DNA from: Smittium culicis
Lineage: Eukaryota > Kickxellomycota > Harpellomycetes > Harpellales > Legeriomycetaceae
DNA: 43,685 bases
Reading direction: 5' to 3'
NCBI GenBank assembly: GCA_001970855.1
Contig: LSSN01002601.1
Span: 1 to 43,685 of the forward strand
Both the position numbers and the translations under genes were made by a program. This document shows positions 11,283 to 23,192 of this stretch, one piece after another (the first letter of the stretch is position 1; every line of letters begins with the position of its first letter). Below the pieces are notes generated by a model, which was given only the letters and a program-made list of their open reading frames with translations, did no database searches and was not told the origin of the DNA.

Positions 11283-12382
11283 TACTAAATATATATATGT
11301 AAAATGATTTTGAAAAGCACAAGATTTTTTTTATAACATACTCTTATTGATATTCAAAATAATATAAAGTATTGAGCGAACTTGATAGATTATTCTATGA
11401 AATTTTCTAATACAAATTAAAGCATAAAATATTAATTTAGACAGGAAATTTTTAAAATTAAAATTTCGATCATGTATGAGTCATCTATGTATAAAATTTT
11501 AAAAGATTATCAAAAAAAATAAATAATTTTTTTTTCGTTTTATATTCTTTTTCAAACGGCTATTATTAGTCTTTTATAAGTAATTTTTTGTATTTTATAG
11601 ATATTTTAATTGGAGTTAATTATAATCATACAAGAATCCAAGAAAAGAGCATTTCTAGCTTACTTTTATAGATATGTCGCTGAGTTTTTATCTCCTTAGC
11701 ACTATTTTTCTACAAAAAACCCTTTTTTTTTGTGTTTATTTATTTATTTATTTTGTCCTAAAACTTTCAGTGCGTTTTAATATTAACCCAACTGTTTTAC
11801 CATGTTGATAAGATTTTATATAAATGCATGTGTATATTCTCTTTTCTTTGTTATTGATATTTTATTTTTGAGTTAAAACTGTTCGGCGTTTGTATTAAAA
11901 GTAAAGCTTAAAGATAAAAAACAAGATCTTTCAAAGTTATTCTTTATTTTTTTAATCACTTTAATATCGCGTTTAACTTTAAGAAACGATTTAGATATCC
12001 TTATATAACAAAAAAGCGAGTATTTTAGTTTTGATAATATAATGAAAAAGAATAATAATGATAGAAATGTTAAAAAAAGTCAAAAATTCTCTTTGGTCAA
12101 GATTTTTATAAAAAAATATCTTTGTAGTTACAGCTTCTCAGCTTTGCAAATTATAAAGATAAAAAACCACATCGCTTATAACCCTAGAAATTTTTTTGCT
12201 ATTTGTGATTATCTGGGCTTCACACATTATCTACGACAGATATATACTAAAAAGTTGTCTCAGCAGCATATTATTTGGCGACAACAACTAAGCTCTAAAA
12301 TGCCGATAAACCTATTATATTCAGAAATTTATTTAATACTCGATTTATTCGAATGAACTAGCAATGTTATAAATGTTATTTT
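11283..12382. other. AT-rich spacer
   Basis: No gene is supported. A 104-residue plus-strand frame at 12042-12356 has no recognisable family or domain and ends just before the MITE at 12383. I treat it as chance, with low certainty either way. Confidence 0.4.
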
Positions 12383-12578
12383 TTAACCCTTTCACGAGTG
12401 GTAGACTATTTTTGACCCACTGGATATAGCCAACAGTGTTAAATTAATATAATTTAATACCGAGGACTTTTGAATTATTGGCTTATTTCATTATTAAGCA
12501 AATAATAAATATACTTATAAATCATAAACGAATATATAAATTGATTTTTTTAAAGAGTGTTGGACGGGAAAGGGTTAA
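12383..12578 (+). mobile_element. Family A MITE (TTAA, piggyBac-like), copy A5
   Basis: 196 bases and well preserved: TTAACCCTTTCACGAGTGG at the left, TTGGACGGGAAAGGGTTAA at the right. Inside, in order, are GTAGACTATTTTTGACCCAC, ATATAGCCAACAG, ACCGAGG, TTATTGGCT, AAGCAAATAATAAAT and ACTTATAAATCATAAACGAA. The copy is solitary and useful as a reference for the family. Confidence 0.88.
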
Positions 12579-13540
12579 ACGATAATCTATAAAAAGTTTA
12601 GCTTAAGACATCTGTTCTTTTAATAATTATACAATATAATTATTAATAACGTTTTATTAGATCGAAATATATATATATACTATTATAAAAAATATTTGAG
12701 CACGCCATGCATTTTATTTTTATTTCTTGATTTTTCTTTATTAATATATAGTTATAATTAAAATTGGATAAAATTTTGATGATTTTAAATATGCACTTCG
12801 ATTTGATTACTTTTGAACTTTTTTATACAACTAAATTTATTAAACATAGGAAATATTTCGACAGATTGATCAATGTAATATGATTTAAAAGCTATATTGG
12901 ATTATTTTCTCCAGCGCTTTATATTTTATCATTTCTACCCACTATCAAGTTAATGGTATATCAAAATTTACTGACTATTCTCACAGCATACTTACTTTAT
13001 TTCTATAAATTGAAAAGTACTAAGTCTATAATTATATCAATTATATTAGTACTAGTAATCCTTACAATTACCGTAAAATAAATAATTTAAATATAGGCTA
13101 TTATTATGTCGAGTTATTTTTGAATTATCATTAGCATGTTATTTTCAAAGATTTACCTGTATGTAAAATATTGCAGAATATATCTACATTCTGAGATTTA
13201 TTTATTCTTAATTTTCCTATTAGCATTACTTAACCACTTAATCCCTACTTAAAAGGACTATTTATAGACCATCATATTCTGGCTAGATATTTATCTAATT
13301 CACGATAGAAAAAAAAAAAAACTTTTATAGAAAATTTTCATATTTTCGAAAGAACTTAAGTTTTTATATCTTTCATTACATGTAATAAATCAACGCTTCA
13401 CGCTATTTTCCTCTTACAAGTGCAATGTACAGTCCTAGTTGATGGTGTTATTTTGTAGCTTTAATACATTGGTTGTTGATACTTATCTAAGACTTACTAA
13501 AACGCTCTGTTTAGGGTCTTAAGTAGTGAAGTTTTCATAG
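12579..13540. other. AT-rich spacer
   Basis: No gene, RNA or repeat was identified. It includes a short TA microsatellite near 12668-12680. Confidence 0.5.
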
Positions 13541-14120
13541 TACACTATACTAAAATTTCACACAGAGTTGCACTATCCTTGGTCGGGGATAGTGAAGGCA
13601 ACGACCAGCGATTCGGAGGACAGAGATTCCAGATGAGGACCATCTAATAACAGGAGGAACCGATTCGTTTAGCACGGTCTGAGACATTATCTGTGCACAA
13701 GTCCAGCGTTAGACAGCTTTACGGAACTCAGCCGTTTAGCAGCTTATCGTAGGAGATCCAGGTCGATCATTCCCACGTTTGGGTAGAAGCTCATTTTTTA
13801 TTAATCCTGTTAGATGTAGCCTCTGATTAGGAGCTCAATGATCTCAACAAATTCAATTTTGTTGGAACGAGCTTAATTCCATGAGTGCTTGTAACTTCAG
13901 TCATCCAGCTTACTTGAAGCAATGCCTGGGCGGATCTTTTGGTTGTTAGATTGATTCCATTTCCCTTTAGGTACGCAGCTGGTAGACCGACAGAGGAATT
14001 TATTAGTATTAGAATATTATTTTTTTTATACCTTGCACCAAATTTACTATTTTTTAGTTTATTTTACCGCATATTTTCTTTATTGTTATCGCACCAATAA
14101 AATTCCGAGATTTAAAAAAA
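13541..14120. repeat. GC-richer degenerate repeat; its 3' half is copy 2 of a dispersed repeat
   Basis: The composition is clearly richer in G+C than the flanks (for example the GGTCGGGGATAGTGAAGG and GAGGACAGAGATTCC areas). Positions 13785-14110 match 6085-6425 in collinear blocks: TTTTTTATTA, CTTAATTCCAT, TGCTTGTAA, CTTACTTGAAGCAA, TTGTTAGATTGAT, CACCAATAA. Reading both strands gave stop-interrupted frames and no recognised domain. An old retroelement fragment is the likeliest explanation, but it is unproven. Confidence 0.6.
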
Positions 14121-14239
14121 TACTAAAACGCTCTTTTATAAATACCAAAGATACTTCCAACGCCTTTTACTTCGAACATAGCATCTTGGCATCGAAATCA
14201 TTAAGCCTTCTGTTGTGAATTCATTGCAAAATTTTGGTA

Positions 14240-14437
14240 TTAACCCATTCCCAAGCGATAGACTATTTGTGTCCTACCAAATATTCATAATTGCGAACAA
14301 TGAAAATGTTTTAGAATTGAGGGCCTAATAATTATTGGTGTGTCGCAGAATAGCTGCAAATGGTATATTAATATATAAATCATAAACGAATCATTGAATT
14401 ATCCATTTTTAAGATCGTTTAACCAGAACAGGCTCAA
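14240..14437 (+). mobile_element. Family A MITE, copy A6 (decayed)
   Basis: Starts TTAACCCATTCCCAAGCG and ends CCAGAACAGGCTCAA, where the final TTAA has become TCAA. The internal GATAGACTATTTGTGTCCTACC and ATAAATCATAAACGAATCATTGAAT blocks identify the family. It shares its right boundary with A7. Confidence 0.75.
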
Positions 14438-14600
14438 CCCTTATAGGAGCTGTTGGCTTTTTTTGAACTACCATAATTACCCAGCCATAATACAATCTGA
14501 TAAATCTATAATGTATTATAGTATCTTATTGACTAATAACCCGCATAAATCCAATGGTAAATGACTTATATTAGACTTTACTAACGGTTTTAGGAATTAA
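14434..14600 (+). mobile_element. Family A MITE, long variant, copy A7 (shortened)
   Basis: Left end TCAACCCTTATAGGAGC then TGTTGGCTTTTTTTGAACTACC, as in copies A2 and A3. It is about 30 bases shorter than those, with a truncated 3' end before the TTAA shared with A8. It is the middle member of a second three-element run with shared junctions. Confidence 0.65.
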
Positions 14601-14792
14601 CCCTTTCTCGGGCGGTAGACTATTTTTGGCCTCGAAATATAGCCAATTGGGTTATATTAAAAACCTTTAATTCCGATTACTTATAAAATATTGGTTAGCT
14701 CGAGAATAGTAGCAAATAATAAATTTACTTATAAATCATAAACGAATCAATAAATCCGGACTATTTAAGAGTGTTGGACGGGAAAGGGTTAA
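14597..14792 (+). mobile_element. Family A MITE, copy A8
   Basis: 196 bases, TTAACCCTTTCTCGGGCGG to TTGGACGGGAAAGGGTTAA, with GTAGACTATTTTTGGCC, ATATAGCCAATTGG and the ACTTATAAATCATAAACGAA block. It is one of the best-preserved copies. Confidence 0.88.
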
Positions 14793-14909
14793 GCTGCTGC
14801 TGTGAAGTTGCCTTGAATATTTCAATTAAAAAACATTATTTAGACAAATAAAGGTATGTCTAAACAAATGCATGAGCTTTTTGGAAAAGAAATTTATTAA
14901 TCCAATACC

Positions 14910-15131
14910 TTAACCCTTTCCCGTCCATCACTCTTTACCCCTTTCTCGTCCAACACTCTTTAAAAAGTTTAAGTTAATGATTAGTTTATGAATTATAAGC
15001 AAGTTTAATATTAGTTGTTATTTTTCAATAATGCAATATTTCTTATGAGCTTGAAATTAAATTATTATAATCGATCACAGTTGGCTATATCTGGTGGGCC
15101 AAAAATAGTCTATTGCCCGTGAAAGGGTTAA
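14910..15131 (-). mobile_element. Family A MITE, copy A9, preceded by a solo terminus
   Basis: The main element is 14935-15131, reading TTACCCCTTTCTCGTCC to GCCCGTGAAAGGGTTAA in reverse orientation. Directly before it, 14910-14934 is another family terminus, TTAACCCTTTCCCGTCCATC, that stops after about 25 bases. So one element landed inside the end of another, or a terminus was duplicated. Confidence 0.8.
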
Positions 15132-15299
15132 ACAAACGAACTGGTTGATTCGCCAGTAATATTAAAGCTAATTTATTATATGATATAATTCTACAATAAG
15201 CCAATAAATTTTAGAGTTTCGGAACTATAGTTTTTTTGTCGAATATGGTTGGCTATAATCGGTAAATCAAAAACATTCTACCACCCGCGAAAGGGTTAA
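15128..15299 (-). mobile_element. Family A MITE, copy A10, missing one end
   Basis: It shares a TTAA with A9 and ends CACCCGCGAAAGGGTTAA. Interior GTTGGCTATAATCGG and GAGTTTCGG landmarks are present in reverse orientation. The other end lacks the CCCTTTCCCG terminus: the element begins directly in the AACGAACTGGTTGATTCG part, so about 25 bases are gone. Confidence 0.7.
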
Positions 15300-15696
15300 G
15301 TAATATATAAGATAAATGTATATTGGAGGTTGGAAATAGAATTACATTATTCAATTCTTGAGCTCATAAAACTATAACCAATTTACAATTCAATGCTGCA
15401 AGTTTCGGTTTGATTGCATAAAAAAGCCGCCAAATCCCAATTTTATTGGATAATATTATGGCAGCATAGTTTATAGCACTCAGCTAATAACTTTTATAGA
15501 TCTGTGGCTTAGGTTCAAAAGTTCAATATTTTAAATTACAGCAATATTTCTTCATTCAAAAACTTGATGGAATTTTTTGCAACATAGCCTTTGCATGACC
15601 TATTTTAGCTCGACTATACTTTATTATAATTAATACGTATCTTCCTGATTTTAGCCTGCTATTTTTTCAAATTTTATTACTACGCATTTTTTTCGG
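15300..15696. promoter_or_regulatory. Spacer upstream of the 15697 gene
   Basis: 397 bases with no gene. It probably contains the promoter of the downstream gene; the nearest A-type MITE ends about 400 bases before that ATG. No specific site is assigned. Confidence 0.35.
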
Positions 15697-18268
15697 ATGA
15701 GGCTCGCTTTTCGAAGAATATTTATCGTATTCATCGCCTTTATTTACGTCTCTTTAATCGCATACACTAAAAATGATCCATTACCCTTGCCCATTATTCT
15801 AACACGATCTTCCCCAAAATCAAGATTCACTTTTGCACCGAAGAATTTTTTATGTATTAATAGTGATGTTTTTGAAAGCTGGGTGGAGCCTGCTAGTTTT
15901 ACTACCCCAATTTCGAACATCGTCGATCAAAACAAAGGGCTTTATTTTATCTCGAAAAACAGCCATTATCGAAATTCAAATCCTTCTAATGAGTATTCTG
16001 GTAAAAAAAAATACATAGTCTAAATTAATGATACATTAACATCTCATCTAATTTTCTTTTTAAAAACTAGCAATTTATTTCTCTTTATTTTATATCGATT
16101 GATTCTATATAGGTCTAGTAAAAGTTTTCAATGTCAGTATTAATGAAACTTCTGAATGTAAATCTTTTAATTAAATTGTAAGATATTAAACTTCCAGCTT
16201 TTATTAATTTATTAATTATTTTTTAGTTTCTCCCAATTACGATTTAATGTTTATTGATCGCCTACCTGGACCAGTAGTCTTTACCTCGTTTGATAAAACC
16301 CGCGAGCTAGATTCTACTGGTACAGCTGTCAACAACCGACGTCTTGCGTTTTTGTATCAGTCCATATCTAATGAAAACATAAATTACTACATTCGAATAT
16401 ACGATATTGACCGAATATCAAGAGCACTACCTGGTATATTTAACTTTTTAATTTTGTTTTCATTCTATTAGAAATAAATTAATTTATTTTCTAATTGACC
16501 TTAATAGACAAAGAATTCGAAGAAAACCTTCTTAAAACAAAATCGTTTAATATGAACACAACACTAAACGAATTTAACAAAATGCGTATTTGCAGCTCAG
16601 AGATTATTGATAGCATTGAACCACATGAAATATACTCCTTACCGGATTTTAAATTTTGTGTCGGAATTAAAAACAGTAGGTTTCCATATTCTGAATTTCT
16701 TCTACCAGGATCTTCAGAATTTACCTCTTTTACGATTAAAGGCAATAAAATTGCATATTCTAGAAAAAATGATCCGTACTATTTTAGAACCATTGAATTG
16801 CCTAAAGTAGCTGACTATAATGCACCTAAACCTCTAAATAGTGCTATTTCTAATGTGGGCCCCAAAATTGGTATGGAAGAGTACATAGCATCTAAAGGTC
16901 GTAAAATCAACATTTTACCAACAAATAGAGGCCCAGGGGTTGATATTTTACAAATAGACTCGCAGCTCAAGAACTCTAAATTTACCTTTTGGCCAAAACT
17001 AATTCAATCATTCTTTTCATCTGAAAACTCGTCAAAAGATGTCTTCTATGATAGAAAGAATATTGAAAAGTGGGACATCTCGAACATGGCTAAATATTCT
17101 TTAGGCGTCGGCGATAATTTTAATAGACTTAACAAACTTGAAAAGGACCTAATAACATCTCCACCGATAGTAGAACAAATATCAAATACTTTAGTTTTTT
17201 ACTTTTACATAACACAAGTCGTTCTTACTATTGACACTGTATGGGATACAAATGAAATTGAATTACAAAACCAGTACCACGTTGTTCATCCCAAAGCTGT
17301 TGAGAGAATCGGAATGAACAATGATGAAGATATAACAAGGATATCCATTGATGATTCTGGAACTATTTTAGCGATTTCTAAACATGTAAAAAATTTTCCC
17401 TTTATTTAATTCTTAAATACATATTTTTGCGCTATGATTTTATATTCTTTTTTAATATTCTTTTGGCTAAATCCTTTAAACTTTTAAATAGAACGGCGAC
17501 TTGATGATATTTAATAGAAACGATCCCCTTATTTTTTATACAGGTGCTAGCCAAATAAACAATTTAGATACTTGCAACCAGAAAAGTTTTCCACCTTTAA
17601 AAAATAAAAATGGTATAAAAAGTAAATCGATAATTAAAAAATTCAGCCAAGGCCAAAATAGTACTTTACTATGGAATCATTCTATGAGCTGGGTTTCAGG
17701 TTTGCACTCTTCAGCCGATATATGGTCAGACGCTGATAACGAAGGCTCTAACTATCACAATCAATTGAATTTCATACATCCAAATTTAATTGGTATAGAT
17801 CCTCATATATCTAAAATAAACTTCCACACTAACCCGAATCTATCTTCCCCAAGCTTTGTTGGCGATTACTTTATCTCAATTAGAGTTTACAAGTCACACC
17901 TTAGCGAAAAATATATCCCAGATTCTCATAATTCAAAGATAAATAGAGGATTCTCTATTCTTGATCTGATAGAAATGATGTACAGATATTTCATAAAAAT
18001 TTTACAATTCTTTGATTTTAACTTCAACCCAGTTTCTGATGATAAAAGCGCCTATGTTTTCACCGAAAAAGATACATCGTCGAATACTATCGCTTCTCGT
18101 CTATCTGCAGTTCAAAGGGATGGCAAAATTATACTATTTTCGCTGGATAATAAAGAGATTTCTAATTACTGGCTAGCCGAATATCTTTATACTAAGTATG
18201 AGATGATTTTATCATTTTCCATCATTACACTCATATTTGTATACAATGAGTCAAAGTACGCGTCATAA
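15697..18268 (+). CDS. Unrecognised protein with hydrophobic ends and beta-propeller-like segments, 5 exons
   Basis: Exons: 15697-16000, 16113-16157, 16227-16433, 16508-17385, 17492-18268, giving 736 residues in frame. The 45-base exon 2 and the exon joins are supported because only these joins keep frame across four introns of 69-112 bases. Residues 8-24 (IFIVFIAFIYVSLIAY) look like a signal anchor and 716-728 (MILSFSIITLIFV) like a C-terminal membrane segment. Between them are WD/propeller-like strand patterns: YYIRIYDIDRIS, then SIDDSGTILAISKHNGDLMI (made contiguous only by the last splice), then DGKIILFSLDNKEIS. The middle holds a distinctive stretch around WNHSMSWVSGLHSSADIWSD. I do not recognise the family. 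A lumenal or membrane-tethered propeller protein is a reasonable guess, no more. The C-terminus could extend through a further unnoticed intron. Confidence 0.75.
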
Positions 18269-21200
18269 AAGTACAAGGCTGGCTATACCAAAATTTTTCT
18301 TATCTTTTGCTATAAGAAATTCATTTTTTTAGATTATTTTCCATTCTTTAAAAAAATTGCTACAAATATTTTATTATTCCTAAAAAATAATTACTATAGT
18401 TATTTAGCATAATTGAGATAGATTTTAATCATTAATTATCAAATACAACATGTTCCATATTATCGAGTTAATTTTGCAAATTAATGTTTTTAAATTATAT
18501 CTTTCTTGTAATTAATTTTAACAAGATTATTAGTCTTAATTACATTTATTTGATTAATTGATTAATAATTTATAAATCATATCTAAATTAGGTTTTTCTC
18601 AATTGAGATTTTTTTTCTTTTTTAGCAAATATAGATATGAATTTTATTTAACTTTATATAACTAAAAATCGTTAAATAATTGCGAATCTTGGCTTTAATA
18701 TAATTGACGGATTACAAAAGAAGTGAACGCTTTATTTCAGTTTAATGTTGTTTACTTGATTTTTCTTTTATTTTTTACGTTATTGGAGAAATAAAAATGC
18801 ATTTTATTTTTAAAATTTATTCATTAATTTTGAAATTTACATTTGTTACAAAAAAGAAATGATTTTTCTCACTAGTTATTAATTTTTATTGTGATTCTAT
18901 ATACTGAAACACTTTAAACTAATAATGACTCCTTGATAAAGAACCTTCCATATAATATTTTCTTTATTAATAAGCTTCAATATTATAGAAATTTTTTCGA
19001 CTTTTCATTTTATCCCGAATATAGTTTATATGAGTACTGATGTTTATAAATCAAATAAGTGGTATATTAATTAATCATTAACTTTATAAAACATTATCCA
19101 TATATTTATATTCCGGGTTTTGTGGGGTTATCAAGAATTTTTGTTAAAATATTTCTCATTCAACGTGCGTTTAATAGACTCGAGTTTGTAGTAAAAATAA
19201 ATAATAAAAGGATATATACATTTTATCTCGATTTATGCAACAAAACTAGAATAAAAACTTAGTTTCATAAAATAAAAATACAATTATATTCAGTTTACTG
19301 AAAATCTGAAGAAATGCGAGGGCGTGATAATTGAAAAAGAGCGGTGATGTAATATTTTTTCATTGATTAAAAACCCAACTATAAAATCTTTAGTTTAGGA
19401 TTAAATATATTGATATTGATTTACTGAATGATATAAAACTTTAATATTTTATTTAAAAAATAATAAAATTTAGTTTAATTCTAAGCATAATAAATATTAT
19501 TCAAACAAAACAAAATTTTTGAAATTGATTTTAGACTGTAATTTCCCATATAGTGTTTTTACTTGCAAATAATTTTAATATATACTAAAGTTAAGTGGTT
19601 TCACCTTATAAGTAATAAAATTTTATGCTTTTTTACCAATAAAATTATAGATACAAGAATAAATTATTTCGGATATTTTAATGTTATGATTATTGTACTA
19701 GAATTATACAAAGAAAAATAAATTGGTTTATTTAATTTAATCTAAAAAAAATTTTCAAGGAATAAAATGTGTTAGCAATTATTTTAGGAGTCCAATAATT
19801 ATTAAAAATATAAATTAATATTCTTAAAATTAAGCACGTGAATCAACATTACTTTTATTTTCCATTGATAATATTTACATAGATAAAGAATCATTTTTTA
19901 TCATGGAATTTGGTGGGAAATATGAAACTATACTATAATTTATACTATTGTGAAAAATTATGATACTTTTAGAATACTTATTTTATTAAATGAATTGTTT
20001 ATTTATTTATTTTAATCTCGTATTTCAGAAAAAACACCGATAAACTGAGCTTTCTTATATCATTATATATTTTCATAACATATTCATTAGACATGAAATT
20101 ATTTTTAACTAATAAATTAAAATAATATTTTACGATGATTTATAAGTTCATCTGTTAAAATATATTTCTCATGCTTCAAAATGAAATTGAAAAAAAAATC
20201 CAAAAATTTCATAAATCTGTTGAATAAGTAATCCTATTAATTAATTCATTCAAAGATATTAAAATTCTAATCTTAGCACATACGTTCAGGATTACAGGTT
20301 CAACAAAAAATTTTCTGCAGACCTTAGTCCGAATTTCGAGGAGTTTTTTTTTTTTTGTTCAAAACGAACAAAAATGCTTTCTTTTAAATATCATATTATA
20401 ATGACTATATGAATTCGTAAATTAAATTAACCTTTTATACGAACTGTCAAAAAAATAAATCAGTAATAAATTTAAAATACGTCTTAATTGAGCTAAATAT
20501 ACTTTAGTTTATAGCACACAAACTGTGAAAAATTCTTTATTCTTATATGAAAATTTTTTTTCAAAGTTTAGTATTTTTTCCAGATCAAATGAAATTAGAA
20601 AATCTAAAAAATATTTATCAATAAATTATCTATATCCAACACAATTGAATATATTCAAGTCTATTTGAACAATTAATCACGTTAATCAAATATATGATGT
20701 CAAAATAGATTTTCTAACAGGTGATTATAATCAGAAATGTTATAAATTTCGTGAATACTTGCAACTAAATCACTTATAAATACTTTATGAAACTTTTTAT
20801 AGAGTCTATATTGCTGTTAAATATAATAATGGTTCAATAGTTCACTTCTTTAGCCTTTATTAAAAATATTGATTGATTTAATTCATATGATAATCTTTCA
20901 TGTAAGTTCCTGGTATAGTGGTGGAATATCATGAGTTTTTTAATTCAAGATAAATTACTCTAAAATTGTATATAAACATGAAATTGTTATAATAAGTTCT
21001 ATAGAATTAGTATTTGGAGATATTTTTATGTCCTAAATAACTCAGAATATGGGTATTAACGAAGCATTTCACGCCTATTATTTAATATGGATGTAACAAT
21101 AATTGTGACTAGAAATCAATTAAAAGTAGTTTCTAGATTTTACGTACGAGCTCAAATTGATATTAATTAAAAAAAAAAAAATTTTACAACTTACTAAAAC

Positions 21201-22826
21201 TGAAATTAAATTTTACTATTCTTTATAAATATTTAGATATTAATACCTAGAACTAATTAAAATTACAAGGAAGTTTGGAATCTAAACATGTAGACAAAAT
21301 AAGTTAGTATAGAATTTTAATAGCATCGATCTGGATTCACAATATGAATCACGAAAACTGACATATATAAATTATTTCTAATATTTTAATAATTTAATAG
21401 CTTTCTGTTATAGAAAAGATATGATATTTTGTAGTCAATCAATAGAATTTATTATTAAAATAAATGAAATTTTCTTAATGAATAGGGTAGTATACTGGAT
21501 TTAATTATCTTATATGTGATTATTTTTAATTATCAATAAACTTTATGAATGAACACATTCTTAAATATAACTATCAAATCAATTAATAGACTTTCAATGT
21601 GCATTTTTTTCCCTTTCAAACAGATCATTTTAAATCTTTTTGACTAACTTCTGACAGTAAAGTTGGTCAATAACTAAAAATAATTGAATTAATTAAACAA
21701 CCACTTTTCACCTAGTATAAATCAAATCTTTTAATCTGTTTAATGTCTCTTCACTGTTATCTCCTTCTAAATTGCTACAATTTATTAGTTTTAGTATATT
21801 TAAATAGTATTATAATTTCCTATTTTACGTCAAATAAAAAATATTCATAACTAAAGCTCTTTCCAAACACTATATCTATGTGAGATCTCATTTTTCGGGT
21901 ATTATAAAAATTTCTCAGGTAACCGCCAAATATTTCTTTCTTGTTTTCTAATATATATTTTAATGATTATTAATTTACGCAATAATAATATTCACTTAAC
22001 GCAATAATATTAGATAGTTAAAAAGAATTTTTTAATCAATTCAAAATATAATCAGTAAAAATATTCTAAATTGAATATTGGAAAATATGATATAAATATT
22101 TTGAAAAGAATTAATAAATAACTATTAAACTAAAATAACTTTCATAAAATTTTATATCCACACGATCAATCTAATAATAAGAAATTTGGTCTCTTTTGTA
22201 ATGGGATTGATTCTAATTTTCCTATCTGTCAATTTAAACCTTGATATCACATTTCATTGTAATTAAACCAATCATGTCTTTTTACTTTTATATTGAGTTA
22301 ATTATCTAGAATACAGATCTAGGATTAAAAACCGGAGATTAGCCATCACCAAGATAAGGCTAAAATTTTCAACATGTATTTTTTTCTAATCTCTTAGTAC
22401 TCTTCCTTATCCAGTATCAGCAATCTTATTCTTATTTTCTATGTTTCGTATTATGCTTCTTTTATCTCTATATCTCATTTGTCCTTAATAAATAAAACTT
22501 TATACATACTTAGTACTTACAATATTTAAATGATTTTAAAAATTCAATGCAAATAGCGTCTAAAAACAAAAAAATATTTATAAAATTAATAAAAAAAATT
22601 TTTATAGTTATATATTGTGAGGCTATTTAAATATAGAATTGATCCAAGTTATCATGAGTTTCAGTATATTAGGTAGTTATGAAATCTTATAAATACAATT
22701 AATTGAATATCTTGATGTAAAAAATTGAATTAATTAGCTAGTAAAAAACTAATTAAAACTATAAAGAATAATATTTAAATCAAAAAAAGTATACTGCACA
22801 ATTGATGATAAAAGCAGATTTAATTT
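18269..22826. other. 4.6-kb AT-rich desert
   Basis: No gene, RNA gene or recognisable repeat was found on either strand, and stops are dense in all frames. Homopolymer A/T runs are frequent. I cannot exclude very old, unrecognisable transposon debris. Confidence 0.6.
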
Positions 22827-22848
22827 AAAATTAATCGAGCCCTTTATG
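22827..22848 (+). repeat. Outer arm of a 22-bp perfect inverted repeat (partner 23107-23128)
   Basis: AAAATTAATCGAGCCCTTTA (then TG) is exactly complementary to 23107-23128. The sequence next to each arm stays imperfectly complementary for some 50 more bases. The arms enclose the 22923 terminal repeat. Confidence 0.85.
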
Positions 22849-22922
22849 TAGAAGGTTAATTATCATTCTATGAATAGTGTGGTCATATTAAGTGTACTCA
22901 TCTTTTATTTTATAATATTCCG

Positions 22923-23007
22923 AACTTTCAAAACTAAATTTTTTTAATACGTAATGAAATAAGTAAGCTAAAAATTATTTTTTCTTATAATTACTGAAAG
23001 TACAGTA
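22923..23007 (+). repeat. Terminal inverted repeat, recombinase-side end of the DIRS-like element
   Basis: Complementary to 27094-27177 with a few mismatches; the inner 30 bases (TTTTTTCTTATAATTACTGA and on to TACAGTA) are identical. Confidence 0.87.
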
Positions 23008-23106
23008 AATTTTACCCTTATCACCATTTACAAAGGTAAGTTTTAGAAAAAAGTGTGTGGGATTTAATTTAGCCACTCTAATCATATAATATTAACTAAT
23101 CTCCGT

Positions 23107-23128
23107 CATAAAGGGCTCGATTAATTTT
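23107..23128 (-). repeat. Probable internal complementary region of the DIRS-like element
   Basis: Perfect inverse of 22827-22848, lying between the recombinase remnant (ends 23193) and the terminal repeat. Known DIRS elements carry a segment here that pairs with their termini during circle formation. The assignment is inference from position and complementarity. Confidence 0.65.
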
Positions 23129-23192
23129 GCTTTATATCTCATAAGGTTTTCATATTATATTAATCCAGAGATAGCAACGCGGCTGTATCGTC

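Noticed and set aside
12042..12356. 104-residue plus-strand reading frame
   Set aside because: It has no recognisable family or domain, its Ile/Lys/Asn composition is that of translated spacer, and no splice partner is apparent.
14033..14218. 61-residue plus-strand frame
   Set aside because: It begins within the degenerate dispersed repeat and its first part has no open counterpart in the copy at 6.1-6.4 kb.
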